Below are positions 1 to 8,540 of a DNA stretch of 15,076 nucleotides, piece after piece. The position numbers and the translations under genes are program-made. Each line of letters opens with the position of its first letter. The first letter of the stretch is position 1. The stretch covers positions 1 through 15,076 of the forward strand of contig JAQVOQ010000021.1 in NCBI GenBank assembly GCA_028702545.1, in the 5' to 3' direction. Origin of the DNA: Clostridia bacterium (lineage in GTDB: Bacteria > Bacillota > Clostridia > Christensenellales > UBA1242). The notes under the pieces are model-generated. The model saw only the letters and a list, made by a program, of their open reading frames with translations. It was not told the origin of the DNA and did no database searches.

Positions 1-590
1 CAGTATTTAAGTTAAAGCCTGCTATACCACCAGCATAACCACTTGCTCCAGTAGTACCTGTTTTTGATTGTGCTAGAACGACTCCTTTATTATAAGCTTC
101 ACTTATGTTTCCGTTATTATAACCAGCAATACCGCCTGCAAAGTTGGCTTTTACGCTTGAAGTAGTTTCACTTCCTGACTTTGTAATCAAGCCATTATTA
201 TAACCTGCTATACCTCCTGCATAAACTAAATTATTAGTATTAGTTGGTTCAACAGAAACATAAACAATTGACTCTTCTACAGTACCTTCATTGCGACCAA
301 TTATGCCACCTGCAAAAAGTTGTTTGCTTGCATCTGTTAAATTAGGTTTAATATTTCCAGTTGCAACAATTCTTCTTATGGTACCTAAACTATAGCCTGC
401 AATTGCACCCGTATATTCACTTGACGAAATTATGTTTGCATGATTTAAATATATATTTTTAACAATTCCAGCGCTTCCAACATAACCAAACATACCAGCA
501 TAAACATAAGTGCTATTAATAGTTAAATTATTGATATTTTTAAAGTCACCGTTAAACACACCAATAAATGGTTTTGCCTCTGAACCTATT
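1..590 (-). repeat. GLUG-motif repeat block at the (truncated) C-terminal side
   Basis: The end of the visible frame reads as successive repeats of about 25-35 residues: FIGVFNGDFKNINNLTI, YAGMFGYVGSAGIVKNIYL, YTGAIAGYSLGTIRRI, FAGGIIGRNEGTVEES, YAGGIAGYNNGLITKS, FAGGIAGYNNGNISEA, then YAGGIAGFN at the edge. This is the GLUG pattern found in extracellular proteins of Gram-positive bacteria, including some IgA1-type metalloproteases. Whether a catalytic or anchoring domain follows is outside the window. Confidence 0.85.
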
Positions 591-3500
591 GGCTCAAAAT
601 TTGTTGTTGTTAGTGTGATATCATTTACCAAAACATAACTCGCTGTTGGATTGTATTTTGCATTATTTAATTGAGAGGCATCAGCAATTTCAAATGGACT
701 TTCCACGCTACCATTACCAGCATTAAATAAATTAAACTCATAACCTATAACAGTAGTTTCATCACTTGATAAACTGCCAGAATATGATGCTCTAACGCTT
801 ACTTCATAATAACCTAATTCAGTTAAATAATAGTAAGTATTTGCTGTTATCTCTTCATAAGGGTCGCCTTCGTCAAAAGTTATAGTCAATTCATATTCAG
901 TTGCATAAGTGCTTGCACTCCAACTAACAACTCCGTTTGCAATTGCTAAATTTAGCGGCATAGAAGGTTTAGTTACAACAATTGGCGCTCTAAAATCGGA
1001 ATTAACCAAATCAACATCATCCCCTATAGCTTGAACACTTACTAAATGCTCACCACTATCTAACCCGATTATTTCATAAGCTTGACCGCTTGGAATATGT
1101 GCCGAATTATATATGCCATCACCATTTGCATCAACGAATTCCTCTCCAATATCATAAATACCATTTTCATTCAAATCAGTGAACTCTTCTGCTACTTCAA
1201 CTGTACTAACAACGAGTGTACCACCTTTAGTAATTAATAATTTATATTTTGATGCAAGAGGCACCTGCGTCCAACTTAAGCTAAAGATTTCATTTGCTTC
1301 ACTTAAAATTATATCTGTAGGTGTTTCTAGTTTAGTAACCTCAAAAGCACCTGTTTCCTCCGCGTTTCCAACTTTTATTGAGTTTATGTTACTAATACTA
1401 TCGCCATTCGTTTGAACATAGATGCTATAATCGCCTGCAATAAATTGAGGTGGTAATATATAACTTGTAACGCCCTCTTCTAGGACTATTTTTGTTTCTA
1501 CCGATTGACTGTTAATTATGATTATTGTATAGCCATTAGCAGCATCCCTCACGCTTTCCCAGTCCCAAGTGATAATACCATTTTCAGTTCTAAGATTAGT
1601 TACTACATCCATTTTATAAATATCCAAAACTTCTGTATAACTGCTATTTAATAAATCTCCACTAGTTCCCCTTGCTTTAATTTTTAGTTTATAATTGCCT
1701 TGAATAAATTCATTAGGTAGTTCATAAGAGGTAACTAGCCCTATTAAATAGTCTTGATAATTAATGTTTAAAATATATTGACTAGCATCAGCATTAGGCG
1801 ACCATTTTAATGTGCCATTTTCCACTCTAAAGTTTTGTATTGCTTCAAGTTTTTCAGCCGTTATATTTGATGAAAAATCAGAAGTTAAATAAATTACATT
1901 ATCACCTATTGCTCTAACCGCTAAATCATATTGGCCTGCTTCAAAATATTCTGGCAACTCATAAGTCGTTAAAGTACCCGCGCTCGCATATATTTCATTT
2001 TCTAAAATATCTTTTGCTAAAATTTCATACCTTGATGAGTTAGCAACTGAACCATACATTATTAAACCGTTAATTAAACTTAATGTTGTTGGAGCATCAA
2101 GTTTAATTACATCAATTAAATTAGAATATTCACTTGTGATGTATCTGCTATTATCTCCTATTGCTCTTATTTGAACTCTATATTCACCCGCTGGATATTT
2201 ATCGCTAAGTAAGTATGTTGAAGTATCACCAGTTAAAAGCGGAGTATCTAACGAAAGTAATTGATATTCATCTACACCTATTTTTTCATAAACTAATAGT
2301 TCGTAATCCACAGCTCCTCCAACAGGAATCCAACTTATTAAGCCGTCCGCTACACATAACCCATTTGGACTACTCATAACGGTAATCGGAATTGAACTGC
2401 AAAAATCAGAGTTAACACTATTGCCTAAACCATCTCCCATATCACCTAAAGCAGCCACTTTAATATCAAAAAAGTTTGGTTCATACATAGAATAAGTGCT
2501 AAAGTCATAACTTAACTCCATCGTATCAATAGTATCTTCGTTGATAACTAATCTATAGCCATCGTCACCTTCAAGCACTGAGTCCCATTTAATAATGCCA
2601 TTTTCCACTCTCAAATTGCTTGGAGAATTTAATTTATTAATTACAAAAACTTGACTGTGTTGGCTAGCAAAGCCTTCGTCACTTGATGCATAAACAATAA
2701 ACTCATAATCACCTGCTGGATAACCCTCTTCTGGCTCAAAGCGAGTCAATAAATCTTCATCAGTTCCCGCATAATAAGTTCCCGCAACGAAAGCAATATA
2801 GATAGTTGCACCAGTTACAGCGTCCCATTCAACTGCACCGTCTACAACTCTTACGTTTTCTGGTCTTGCAAGTCTATCTGCTGTTATTACATCAGTCCAC
2901 TCACTAGTAATATAATTTGCACCATCACCATAAGCAGCTACTTTAATGCTATAAGTGCCAACATCAAAAGACTCATCTAAAATATATGCACCACCATTAA
3001 AAAACTCTTGATCTGTGCCATTTATACTATTTATTTCTACTAAATAAGTAGTCGCATTAGGTACAGAATCCCATAATAATATTCCATATTTCAATTTATA
3101 TGAAGCTGGCATTGCTAATTTTTCAAAAACAAGTTCTTCACTATCTAATCCTGTTAAAGATAACATAGAATTGCCTAGTGCTCTAACTTTAATAGTATAT
3201 CTACCACCAGAAACAGTGGTTAAGTCATAAGAATTTGTTGTTGAATAATAAAGATCGGTAAGTTTGTCATAGGTTTCTGCTTCTTCTAATTTAATCCAAA
3301 TCTCATAATCTTGAACACCCTCTAAATTGCTCCAGCTAATAGTGGAATTTGCAATAACAACATCTTGCACTTGTGGTAATTGATAAACAGATACAGCGTC
3401 GCTATAATCGCTGTTTAAATAACTGCTATCATCACCTCTTGATAATAATTTTATAATGTATTCTTCACCAGCCGTTGCATTTAAATAATAAGGAAAAAAT

Positions 3501-5383
3501 TCCTCAGTTACTATATATGGCACTCCATTAACCTGCAAAATATAACCCGTCGCATTTTCCACTAGGTCTATATTAATATAACCATTATTAAGCGTTATCG
3601 CCTCTGGTTTTGCCAATTTACTTGCAATTATTGAAGGTGTATACTCTGAATTTAAGTATTTTTTGTTATCGCCTTTTGTTCTTATTTGAACATTATAATC
3701 GGTGTTGCCAGCAAGTGGCAAATTAAACCCATTTAAAATGCCAGAGTTAAATATGTTAGAGCCTGCAACTATTTCATAGCTTCCAGCGTTAGAAACACTA
3801 TCCCATCTAAGCAGTCCATTTTCTATTCTAAAGTCAGTTGGAACAGAAAGTTTTTCTACAATTATAGAAGCAGTAGGCGCTGAATATAAGAAATTTTCCG
3901 CTTCTGCCCTAATTTGAAGTGTATATTCGCCAGTAGCTATTTCTGCGCCCGCATTATAATAAGTGTTAGAGGTTATAAATTCTTGTTCATCTAACATTAA
4001 AACATATCTAGTAGCGTTAGGAACTGCAAGCCATGTAATAACACCCTCCGCAACCGCAACATTAGAAGATTGTACTAATTTTGTTACGCTTACCATATCG
4101 CTAAAATTAGAATTTGTATATGTATTACCGTTGCCATTTGCCATAACAAAAACTGTATATATTCCCGCTGGATATTCTTCTAATAATTCATATTCAGTTT
4201 GCTCTCCAACTTGAATTGTTTGACCATTAATTTTTAAAGAATAGGTTTGCGCCAAACTAACCGCGTCCCAAAGCAATTGACCCTCTTGAACCCTTAAGTT
4301 CTGTGGCGTTTCAAGTTTAGTTGTTGATAGTGGAACAGAATATATACCGTCTAGTATGCGATCTCCATCACCAACAGCCTTAACTTTAAATGTGTATTTA
4401 ATAGGCTCAGCATTTGATGGAAGTTTATAATTAGTTAAACCCGTTAATATTTCCTCATCATTTATACTAATTACATAATTAATAGCATCTGACACGGTTT
4501 GCCAAACAATTCCGCCTGATTGATAACCAAGTCCACTTGGCACATCTAACCTTACTATTGATAGGGCCCCAGTATATAAAGAAGAATAAGCATTATCTTC
4601 GGTTATTATCGCTCTAACTTTAATTTCGTAAGTTCGTGCAACGGATAAATCTAATTGAATAGAAGTTTCTAGTTCGCAATCAATAGATGCTCCGTTTAAA
4701 AGAAGTTCATAACTCTCAGCGCCAGTTACTGCGTCCCATGAAATTACATCTTCATTATTTGAAAAATTTGCTGGAGCTGCTAAAATCTTAGCTGTTATTG
4801 TTTGAGTATAATTTGAATGTAAAATAGTATAATTATCACCAAGTGCTTGCACTTTATATGTATGAGTTGCATTGAAGCCAGTTATATTATATTCTGTAAG
4901 GCTTGTAGGAGTCTGCTCTATATTATCTATCATAACAACATAAGAAAGAGCATCATTAACAGCAGACCAAGTTATTATATTATCCTCTAAAGTAAAATCG
5001 CTTGGGCTAGCTAGTTGTACAGGTTCGTTATAAACTCTAACTTGTGCATAATCAAATTTGTTTGAGCCATCTAAACTTTGTGCAACAACAGTAGTGCTAC
5101 CAACAGCAACTGCTTGTAATACTCCTGTCGTTTCATTTATCGTTGCTACTCCTGTATTCTGAACATAAAATTTTACAGCTTTATTTTCTGCATTGTCAGG
5201 TAAAACTAACGCTTCAAAAGTAAAAGTATCGCCACTTAATATATTTAACTCCTCAGTAATTAATTCAATCGAAGTTACAATAACAGGTTCTTCAAGTTCT
5301 TCTTCCTCCTTTCCACAAGCGGAAAAAAAGAATGACGCTACTATCATTAAAAATATAATACTTAATTTTGTTAGCTTTTGCAT
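1..5383 (-). CDS. Giant modular surface lipoprotein (Big_2 + FN3-like + GLUG repeats), 3' end beyond window
   Basis: This frame is open from an ATG at 5381-5383 to the left edge without a stop, giving about 1794 residues, with the C-terminus missing. The N-terminus MQKLTKL plus a hydrophobic stretch ends in FSAC (Cys23), a lipoprotein signal peptidase II site, so the mature protein should be lipid-anchored outside the membrane. An acidic linker follows, then a Big_2-like Ig domain (about 35-107, with the typical GVATINETTGVL core). About 17 fibronectin-III-like modules of 77-95 residues follow (about 118-1540), each with an I-x-W-x-x-V...A-x-x-Y core; the first module Trp is W139 and the last W1488. 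From about 1560 the protein changes to GLUG-type repeats (GGIAGYNNG). An SD (GGAG, 5390-5393) lies 6 bases before the ATG. It is probably an adhesin or matrix-binding protein; this is inferred from the domains, and no ligand can be named. Confidence 0.9.
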   Translation of the reverse strand, partial: MQKLTKLSIIFLMIVASFFFSACGKEEEELEEPVIVTSIELITEELNILSGDTFTFEALVLPDNAENKAVKFYVQNTGVATINETTGVLQAVAVGSTTVVAQSLDGSNKFDYAQVRVYNEPVQLASPSDFTLEDNIITWSAVNDALSYVVMIDNIEQTPTSLTEYNITGFNATHTYKVQALGDNYTILHSNYTQTITAKILAAPANFSNNEDVISWDAVTGAESYELLLNGASIDCELETSIQLDLSVARTYEIKVRAIITEDNAYSSLYTGALSIVRLDVPSGLGYQSGGIVWQTVSDAINYVISINDEEILTGLTNYKLPSNAEPIKYTFKVKAVGDGDRILDGIYSVPLSTTKLETPQNLRVQEGQLLWDAVSLAQTYSLKINGQTIQVGEQTEYELLEEYPAGIYTVFVMANGNGNTYTNSNFSDMVSVTKLVQSSNVAVAEGVITWLAVPNATRYVLMLDEQEFITSNTYYNAGAEIATGEYTLQIRAEAENFLYSAPTASIIVEKLSVPTDFRIENGLLRWDSVSNAGSYEIVAGSNIFNSGILNGFNLPLAGNTDYNVQIRTKGDNKKYLNSEYTPSIIASKLAKPEAITLNNGYINIDLVENATGYILQVNGVPYIVTEEFFPYYLNATAGEEYIIKLLSRGDDSSYLNSDYSDAVSVYQLPQVQDVVIANSTISWSNLEGVQDYEIWIKLEEAETYDKLTDLYYSTTNSYDLTTVSGGRYTIKVRALGNSMLSLTGLDSEELVFEKLAMPASYKLKYGILLWDSVPNATTYLVEINSINGTDQEFFNGGAYILDESFDVGTYSIKVAAYGDGANYITSEWTDVITADRLARPENVRVVDGAVEWDAVTGATIYIAFVAGTYYAGTDEDLLTRFEPEEGYPAGDYEFIVYASSDEGFASQHSQVFVINKLNSPSNLRVENGIIKWDSVLEGDDGYRLVINEDTIDTMELSYDFSTYSMYEPNFFDIKVAALGDMGDGLGNSVNSDFCSSIPITVMSSPNGLCVADGLISWIPVGGAVDYELLVYEKIGVDEYQLLSLDTPLLTGDTSTYLLSDKYPAGEYRVQIRAIGDNSRYITSEYSNLIDVIKLDAPTTLSLINGLIMYGSVANSSRYEILAKDILENEIYASAGTLTTYELPEYFEAGQYDLAVRAIGDNVIYLTSDFSSNITAEKLEAIQNFRVENGTLKWSPNADASQYILNINYQDYLIGLVTSYELPNEFIQGNYKLKIKARGTSGDLLNSSYTEVLDIYKMDVVTNLRTENGIITWDWESVRDAANGYTIIIINSQSVETKIVLEEGVTSYILPPQFIAGDYSIYVQTNGDSISNINSIKVGNAEETGAFEVTKLETPTDIILSEANEIFSLSWTQVPLASKYKLLITKGGTLVVSTVEVAEEFTDLNENGIYDIGEEFVDANGDGIYNSAHIPSGQAYEIIGLDSGEHLVSVQAIGDDVDLVNSDFRAPIVVTKPSMPLNLAIANGVVSWSASTYATEYELTITFDEGDPYEEITANTYYYLTELGYYEVSVRASYSGSLSSDETTVIGYEFNLFNAGNGSVESPFEIADASQLNNAKYNPTASYVLVNDITLTTTNFEPIGSEAKPFIGVFNGDFKNINNLTINSTYVYAGMFGYVGSAGIVKNIYLNHANIISSSEYTGAIAGYSLGTIRRIVATGNIKPNLTDASKQLFAGGIIGRNEGTVEESIVYVSVEPTNTNNLVYAGGIAGYNNGLITKSGSETTSSVKANFAGGIAGYNNGNISEAYNKGVVLAQSKTGTTGASGYAGGIAGFNLNT
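790..5030 (-). repeat. About 17 tandem fibronectin-III-like module repeats within the giant lipoprotein
   Basis: The reverse complement of the TGG codon in each module core recurs near plus positions 4967, 4736, 4500, 4265, 4030, 3800, 3565, 3330, 3068, 2823, 2583, 2329, 2049, 1800, 1560, 1270 and 920, a period of roughly 235-290 bases. In two modules the Trp is replaced (NID near 3565, MYG near 2049). The modules share the protein pattern but have diverged at DNA level, so they look like old duplications rather than recent copies. Assignment to FN3 is by pattern and was not tested with a profile. Confidence 0.8.
1098..1190 (-). other. EF-hand-like calcium-binding loop pair inside an FN3-like module
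   Basis: Translated on the minus strand, this stretch gives DLNENGIYDIGE followed by DANGDGIYN (about residues 1401-1428 of the giant lipoprotein). The D-x-N-x-N/D-G-x-Y-D-x-G-E pattern is that of paired calcium-binding loops in bacterial surface proteins. It is inserted between strands of the module whose core Trp lies near base 1270. Calcium binding is inferred from the Asp/Asn/Glu spacing only. Confidence 0.6.
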
Positions 5384-5432
5384 AAAATTCTCCATATATA
5401 TAAGATATTTTTAATTATATAATATTTATATT

Positions 5433-5461
5433 ATTTTAACACTTAATATTTTTTTTATCAA
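5433..5461 (-). promoter_or_regulatory. Sigma-A type promoter of the giant lipoprotein gene
   Basis: On the minus strand TTGATA (5456-5461) and TAAAAT (5433-5438) are separated by 17 bases. This puts the transcript start near 5426 and leaves a leader of about 43 bases before the ATG. Confidence 0.65.
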
Positions 5462-5520
5462 ACCATTTACAGCCAAATAAATCAAATTGATGTTTTTTGT
5501 TTAAAGGGTTAAATGGTTGA
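5458..5520. promoter_or_regulatory. Inverted repeat joining the two divergent -35 regions
   Basis: AACCATTTA (5461-5469) is the exact reverse complement of TAAATGGTT (5510-5518). Beyond a one-base bulge the flanks also match (TC at 5458-5459, GA at 5519-5520). Each arm abuts or overlaps the -35 box of its promoter, in mirror orientation. It could be a shared operator for both genes or simply a duplicated promoter segment. Confidence 0.45.
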
Positions 5521-5545
5521 TTAATTGAACAAAATAATTTATAAT
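5517..5545 (+). promoter_or_regulatory. Sigma-A type promoter of mscL
   Basis: TTGATT (5517-5522) and TATAAT (5540-5545) are spaced by 17 bases, 33 bases upstream of the mscL ATG. The -35 element overlaps one arm of the inverted repeat described separately. Confidence 0.7.
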
Positions 5546-5578
5546 TAAAAAGTAACAATGTAATTTTTAGGAGAAATT

Positions 5579-6124
5579 ATGAAAGTAAAAATTAAAAATA
5601 AATTTAAAAAAACAGCGGAATCAACGGAGACTTTTTTAAAAGATTTTAAAAACTTTGCTCTTAAAAAAAATGTGTTAGATTTAGCAGTTGCAGTTGTCGT
5701 TGGTGGTGCTTTTGGTAAAATAGTAACGAGTCTAGTAAACGATATTATTATGCCATTAATCAGTATGATACTTGGTACAATAAGTTTTTCTGACCTTAAA
5801 ATTGTAATAACTCCCGCAATAGGTGACGTGGCCGAAGTAGCTATACTATATGGCTCTTTTATACAAACACTGCTAGACTTTTTAATTATAGCTTTCTTCA
5901 TTTTTATAGCATTAAAAATCGTTATGAGAGGACAGAAAGCACTTGAAAAAGCCGTTGATAAATTAGACGGTATTGAAGGTAATTTAAAAAAACCACAACC
6001 AGTAAAATTATCAAAAGACCAAGAACTTTTAACAGAAATAGTTAAATTATTGAAGCAAAATGAAAATGGTGTAAGTGTAATAGATGAGAAAAAAGTTAAT
6101 GTAATAAAGGAAAATAAAAGTTAA
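5579..6124 (+). CDS. mscL: Large-conductance mechanosensitive channel MscL
   Basis: The product is the pentameric membrane channel that opens under high membrane tension and releases solutes during hypo-osmotic shock. It is identified by the family signature in TM1, including the stretches NVLDLAVAVVVGGAFGKIV and SLVNDIIMPL (about residues 31-60). A periplasmic-side loop, a second membrane helix (about 93-115) and the conserved C-terminal helix QELLTEIVKLLKQN follow. At 181 residues it is longer than the usual 120-150: about 18 basic, Lys-rich residues precede the FKNFALKKN amphipathic helix, and about 20 residues follow the C-terminal helix. AGGAG (5569-5573) supports the ATG start. It is a single gene with its own promoter and a terminator 30 bases after the stop. 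The N-terminal extension could be reduced if another start is used, but no internal ATG precedes the conserved region. Confidence 0.96.
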   Translation: MKVKIKNKFKKTAESTETFLKDFKNFALKKNVLDLAVAVVVGGAFGKIVTSLVNDIIMPLISMILGTISFSDLKIVITPAIGDVAEVAILYGSFIQTLLDFLIIAFFIFIALKIVMRGQKALEKAVDKLDGIEGNLKKPQPVKLSKDQELLTEIVKLLKQNENGVSVIDEKKVNVIKENKS

Positions 6125-6156
6125 TGGCAACGTTTTAAAATAAAACTTTATAAACA

Positions 6157-6186
6157 AAAAAACACATCTTATAAGGCGTGTTTTTT
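6157..6186. terminator. Bidirectional intrinsic terminator between mscL and the ABC permease
   Basis: An A tract plus ACAC-A-TCT / AGG-C-GTGT form a stem around a TATA loop with one A-C mismatch and one T-G pair, flanked by A6 and T6. It lies 33 bases after the mscL stop and 65 bases after the permease stop on the other strand, so it can end both transcripts. Confidence 0.8.
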
Positions 6187-6200
6187 ATTATTAATAAAAT

Positions 6201-6225
6201 ATTAATATCTAATTTAACGCAAAAA
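6201..6225 (+). repeat. Left arm of inverted repeat bracketing the ABC operon
   Basis: ATTAATAT (6201-6208) and TTTAACGCAAAAA (6213-6225) reappear inverted just upstream of the ATPase gene (8541-8560), where the two parts are fused without the extra bases. The 13-base part is an exact match. Confidence 0.5.
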
Positions 6226-6250
6226 ATTTAACAAAAACAAAAAAATTTTA

Positions 6251-7822
6251 TTAAAGTGCTCTAAACATTTTTTTGCCACGAGTAAATAAAACTGCAATGC
6301 AAATACCAGCAATGGCTAAATAAATAATAGCAGTTAAAAATGCTAAATTAATAAATGATAGTTGCGAAAACAATAAATAAATTGCAATTGGAATAAACAA
6401 ACAAATAAATCCCATAAGCATAGTTATAATTGTGCTCATACCTTGTTTTACTACGCTAACTGGGTCCGTCCACTCTAATTTTGGAAAAAACAAATTAATA
6501 AGCAGTCCACCAAATGCAACTATCGCACTAGCAAGAAGTGGAATTAATACAAATAGTAATGTTTGTATTATAGTAAAGTGTAATATAGAACTTAATAGTA
6601 GTGAGCCTATAATTAAAAATGGTACTACAATAATTAAATTTGGTACAGCTTTTGCTAAAAAAAGATGCTTTTCTTTAACTGGTGTGGATTTTAAAATCCA
6701 TAAGTTTTTGCCCTCTAACGAAATAGTGCTACAACTTATCATTGTTAAAAAGGTAAAACTGGTAAACATTATTGTAAGCCCTGCAAATAGCATGTCTTTT
6801 GTAACTTGTATTTGCAAAGATTCAGATAATCCATCCGTTAACGCAACATACCCCTCTAATGCCACAACCGTTGTTAAAATTATAATAAATACTGGCCCAA
6901 TAATCGTGTTTAAAATATAAATTGGAGTTAAAACATAATTTTTTAATTCCTTTTTTAACAAACTCATAAAAGCATTATTGTGCCCTTTATATATTAATGG
7001 CGTATTATTTTCTGTATAACCTACAAATGTTTTTCCAAAGTTTTTAACATATAAAATAAGACCAAAAATAAAAGGTATTACAGTAATGATTGCAATCATT
7101 AATAAAGCAAATAAATCAGTGTTCAGCATAAAATTCATAAACCAACTAATCGGTGGAAATTTATTGATAAATGCATCAAGTTCTAAAGGATTTAGCGCTC
7201 CATAATTAGGCGTAGTAAATGCAAATAGCGACATAGTTCCTAAAAATAAAACAATGGTTAAAAAAGATTTAAACAAAGACGCGTGTCTCGTTTTGTTAAA
7301 TAGTCGTATTATTATAAAATTTAGAATATATTGCAGAGCAAGTGCCAAAAGTGGCATAAGTAATATTGCTAAAATGCCCGCTAGTAAAAAGCTAAAAATA
7401 AATCCCTCATAGACCATATACCAAACAATATAAGGAAATAATAATAAAAAACCAAAAAGAAAATTAAACAAATATTGAGACACCGTTTTAGATAATGCAA
7501 TTGTAATTTTTTTAATTGGTAAAGATAACAATAAATCAGAATCATTTAGCGTATGAGAAGCGGTAACTTTTGTTGTTGAAATTAAAATTACTACTACAAA
7601 TGACATAAGTACACCATTAAATAATGCAATTTTAGACAATCCTAAACCAGCAAGCCCCACAAATAAAGAGTACGCTTGCAAAAATGACAATGCAAAAATA
7701 CCTAAGCCAATTAAAATTATAGTGCTAAGCGTTATAGTTGTTTTTTTGCGTAATTTTTTACTCTTAAATGAAGCGAGCAAAATATTAAAATTGTTCTTTA
7801 ATAAAATTTTAAAATTATTCAT
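6251..7822 (-). CDS. ABC exporter permease (EcsB/YthQ-like putative exporter)
   Basis: This is a polytopic membrane protein of about 523 residues with roughly ten to twelve hydrophobic segments, forming the membrane half of an ABC transporter with the ATPase just upstream. A marker is NDSDLLLSLPIKK after the second membrane segment, a motif seen in two-subunit exporter permeases of Bacillota. The extended frame begins at GTG 7828. I prefer ATG 7822, because GGG at 7831-7833 is then spaced 8 bases from the start rather than 2. The ATG overlaps the ATPase stop, which indicates translational coupling. The substrate is unknown; related systems have been linked to peptide or lipid export and to membrane-protease function, which is family knowledge and not visible here. 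No periplasmic binding protein is encoded nearby, consistent with export. Confidence 0.85.
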   Translation of the reverse strand: MNNFKILLKNNFNILLASFKSKKLRKKTTITLSTIILIGLGIFALSFLQAYSLFVGLAGLGLSKIALFNGVLMSFVVVILISTTKVTASHTLNDSDLLLSLPIKKITIALSKTVSQYLFNFLFGFLLLFPYIVWYMVYEGFIFSFLLAGILAILLMPLLALALQYILNFIIIRLFNKTRHASLFKSFLTIVLFLGTMSLFAFTTPNYGALNPLELDAFINKFPPISWFMNFMLNTDLFALLMIAIITVIPFIFGLILYVKNFGKTFVGYTENNTPLIYKGHNNAFMSLLKKELKNYVLTPIYILNTIIGPVFIIILTTVVALEGYVALTDGLSESLQIQVTKDMLFAGLTIMFTSFTFLTMISCSTISLEGKNLWILKSTPVKEKHLFLAKAVPNLIIVVPFLIIGSLLLSSILHFTIIQTLLFVLIPLLASAIVAFGGLLINLFFPKLEWTDPVSVVKQGMSTIITMLMGFICLFIPIAIYLLFSQLSFINLAFLTAIIYLAIAGICIAVLFTRGKKMFRAL

Positions 7823-8525
7823 TTGCACTACCCAAGAATACTTGTTCTAATGATTCATCCTTTTTAATTTCACTCATAAGTCCATTTGCAATAATTTTTC
7901 CATCTTTTATAATAGCAACTTTATTACATAATTTTTCGGCAACTTCTAATACATGAGTTGAAAAGAAAATTGCTCCGCCATTTTTTACAAATTCTTTCAT
8001 CAAATTTTTAAGTGAAAAACTAGCCTTAGGGTCAAGTCCAACAAAAGGCTCATCTAAAACAAGAAGTTTTGGAGAGTGAATAAGAGCCGAGATTAATACA
8101 ACCTTTTGCCTCATTCCGTGAGAGTAAGTTGATATAGGTGCATTTAATTCGTTTTTAATTTCAAAAAGCGTAGCATATTTATCCACTAACTCTTCTCTTA
8201 ACGGCATTGACACTCCATAAATATCAGCAATTAAATTAATAAATTGTAACCCAGTAATTGCTGTATAGATATCAGGGCTGTCAGGGATATAAGCTAGTTG
8301 CCTTTTACAATCAATTGGACTTTCTTTAATAGAAATTCCGTTAATAAAAATATTGCCACTAGTTGCTTCATTAATGCCAACAATGCTTTTAATCGTTGTG
8401 GTTTTACCAGCGCCATTATGTCCAATAAAAGCAAATATATCTCCAGCTTCTACGGTTATATTAACATCTTGTGCTCCCACTTTGCCATTGTCATAAATTT
8501 TTGTATAGTTTTCTAATCTTAACAT
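7815..8525 (-). CDS. ABC transporter ATP-binding protein (exporter, EcsA/YthP-like)
   Basis: A single ABC ATPase domain of 236 residues powers the adjacent permease. Walker A is GHNGAGKTT (35-43), the signature motif SHGMRQ is at 135-140 (His and Met replace parts of the usual LSGGQ), Walker B is LLVLDEP (154-160), the D-loop is GLD (163-165) and the switch histidine is H191. At the Q-loop position the sequence is AYIPDSPDIY (78-87), with no glutamine. AAGGAG (8534-8539 region) precedes the ATG by 8 bases. It ends inside the start of the permease gene, so the two form one operon with their own promoter and a shared terminator far downstream. The Q-loop and signature variations fit the exporter subgroup of CcmA/EcsA-like ATPases, but no substrate can be assigned. 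Confidence 0.93.
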   Translation of the reverse strand: MLRLENYTKIYDNGKVGAQDVNITVEAGDIFAFIGHNGAGKTTTIKSIVGINEATSGNIFINGISIKESPIDCKRQLAYIPDSPDIYTAITGLQFINLIADIYGVSMPLREELVDKYATLFEIKNELNAPISTYSHGMRQKVVLISALIHSPKLLVLDEPFVGLDPKASFSLKNLMKEFVKNGGAIFFSTHVLEVAEKLCNKVAIIKDGKIIANGLMSEIKKDESLEQVFLGSANE

Positions 8526-8540
8526 AATTTTGTCTCCTTA

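Noticed and set aside
3963..4214. Short plus-strand open frames over the two surface protein genes (also 1179-1415, 5193-5414, 12094-12405, 14698-14880).
   Set aside because: All are antisense to long frames with consistent domain structure and lack initiation signals.
790..5030. Regular spacing of about 235 bases, considered as a DNA repeat array.
   Set aside because: The period is explained by fibronectin-III-like protein modules in one continuous reading frame; the DNA copies are diverged.
5545..5901. Minus-strand open frame of 118 codons over mscL.
   Set aside because: It is antisense to a clear mscL, has no SD and no recognisable protein features.
6432..6920. Plus-strand open frame of 162 codons inside the ABC permease gene.
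   Set aside because: It is the mirror of a membrane-protein coding frame, with no SD or promoter and atypical composition.
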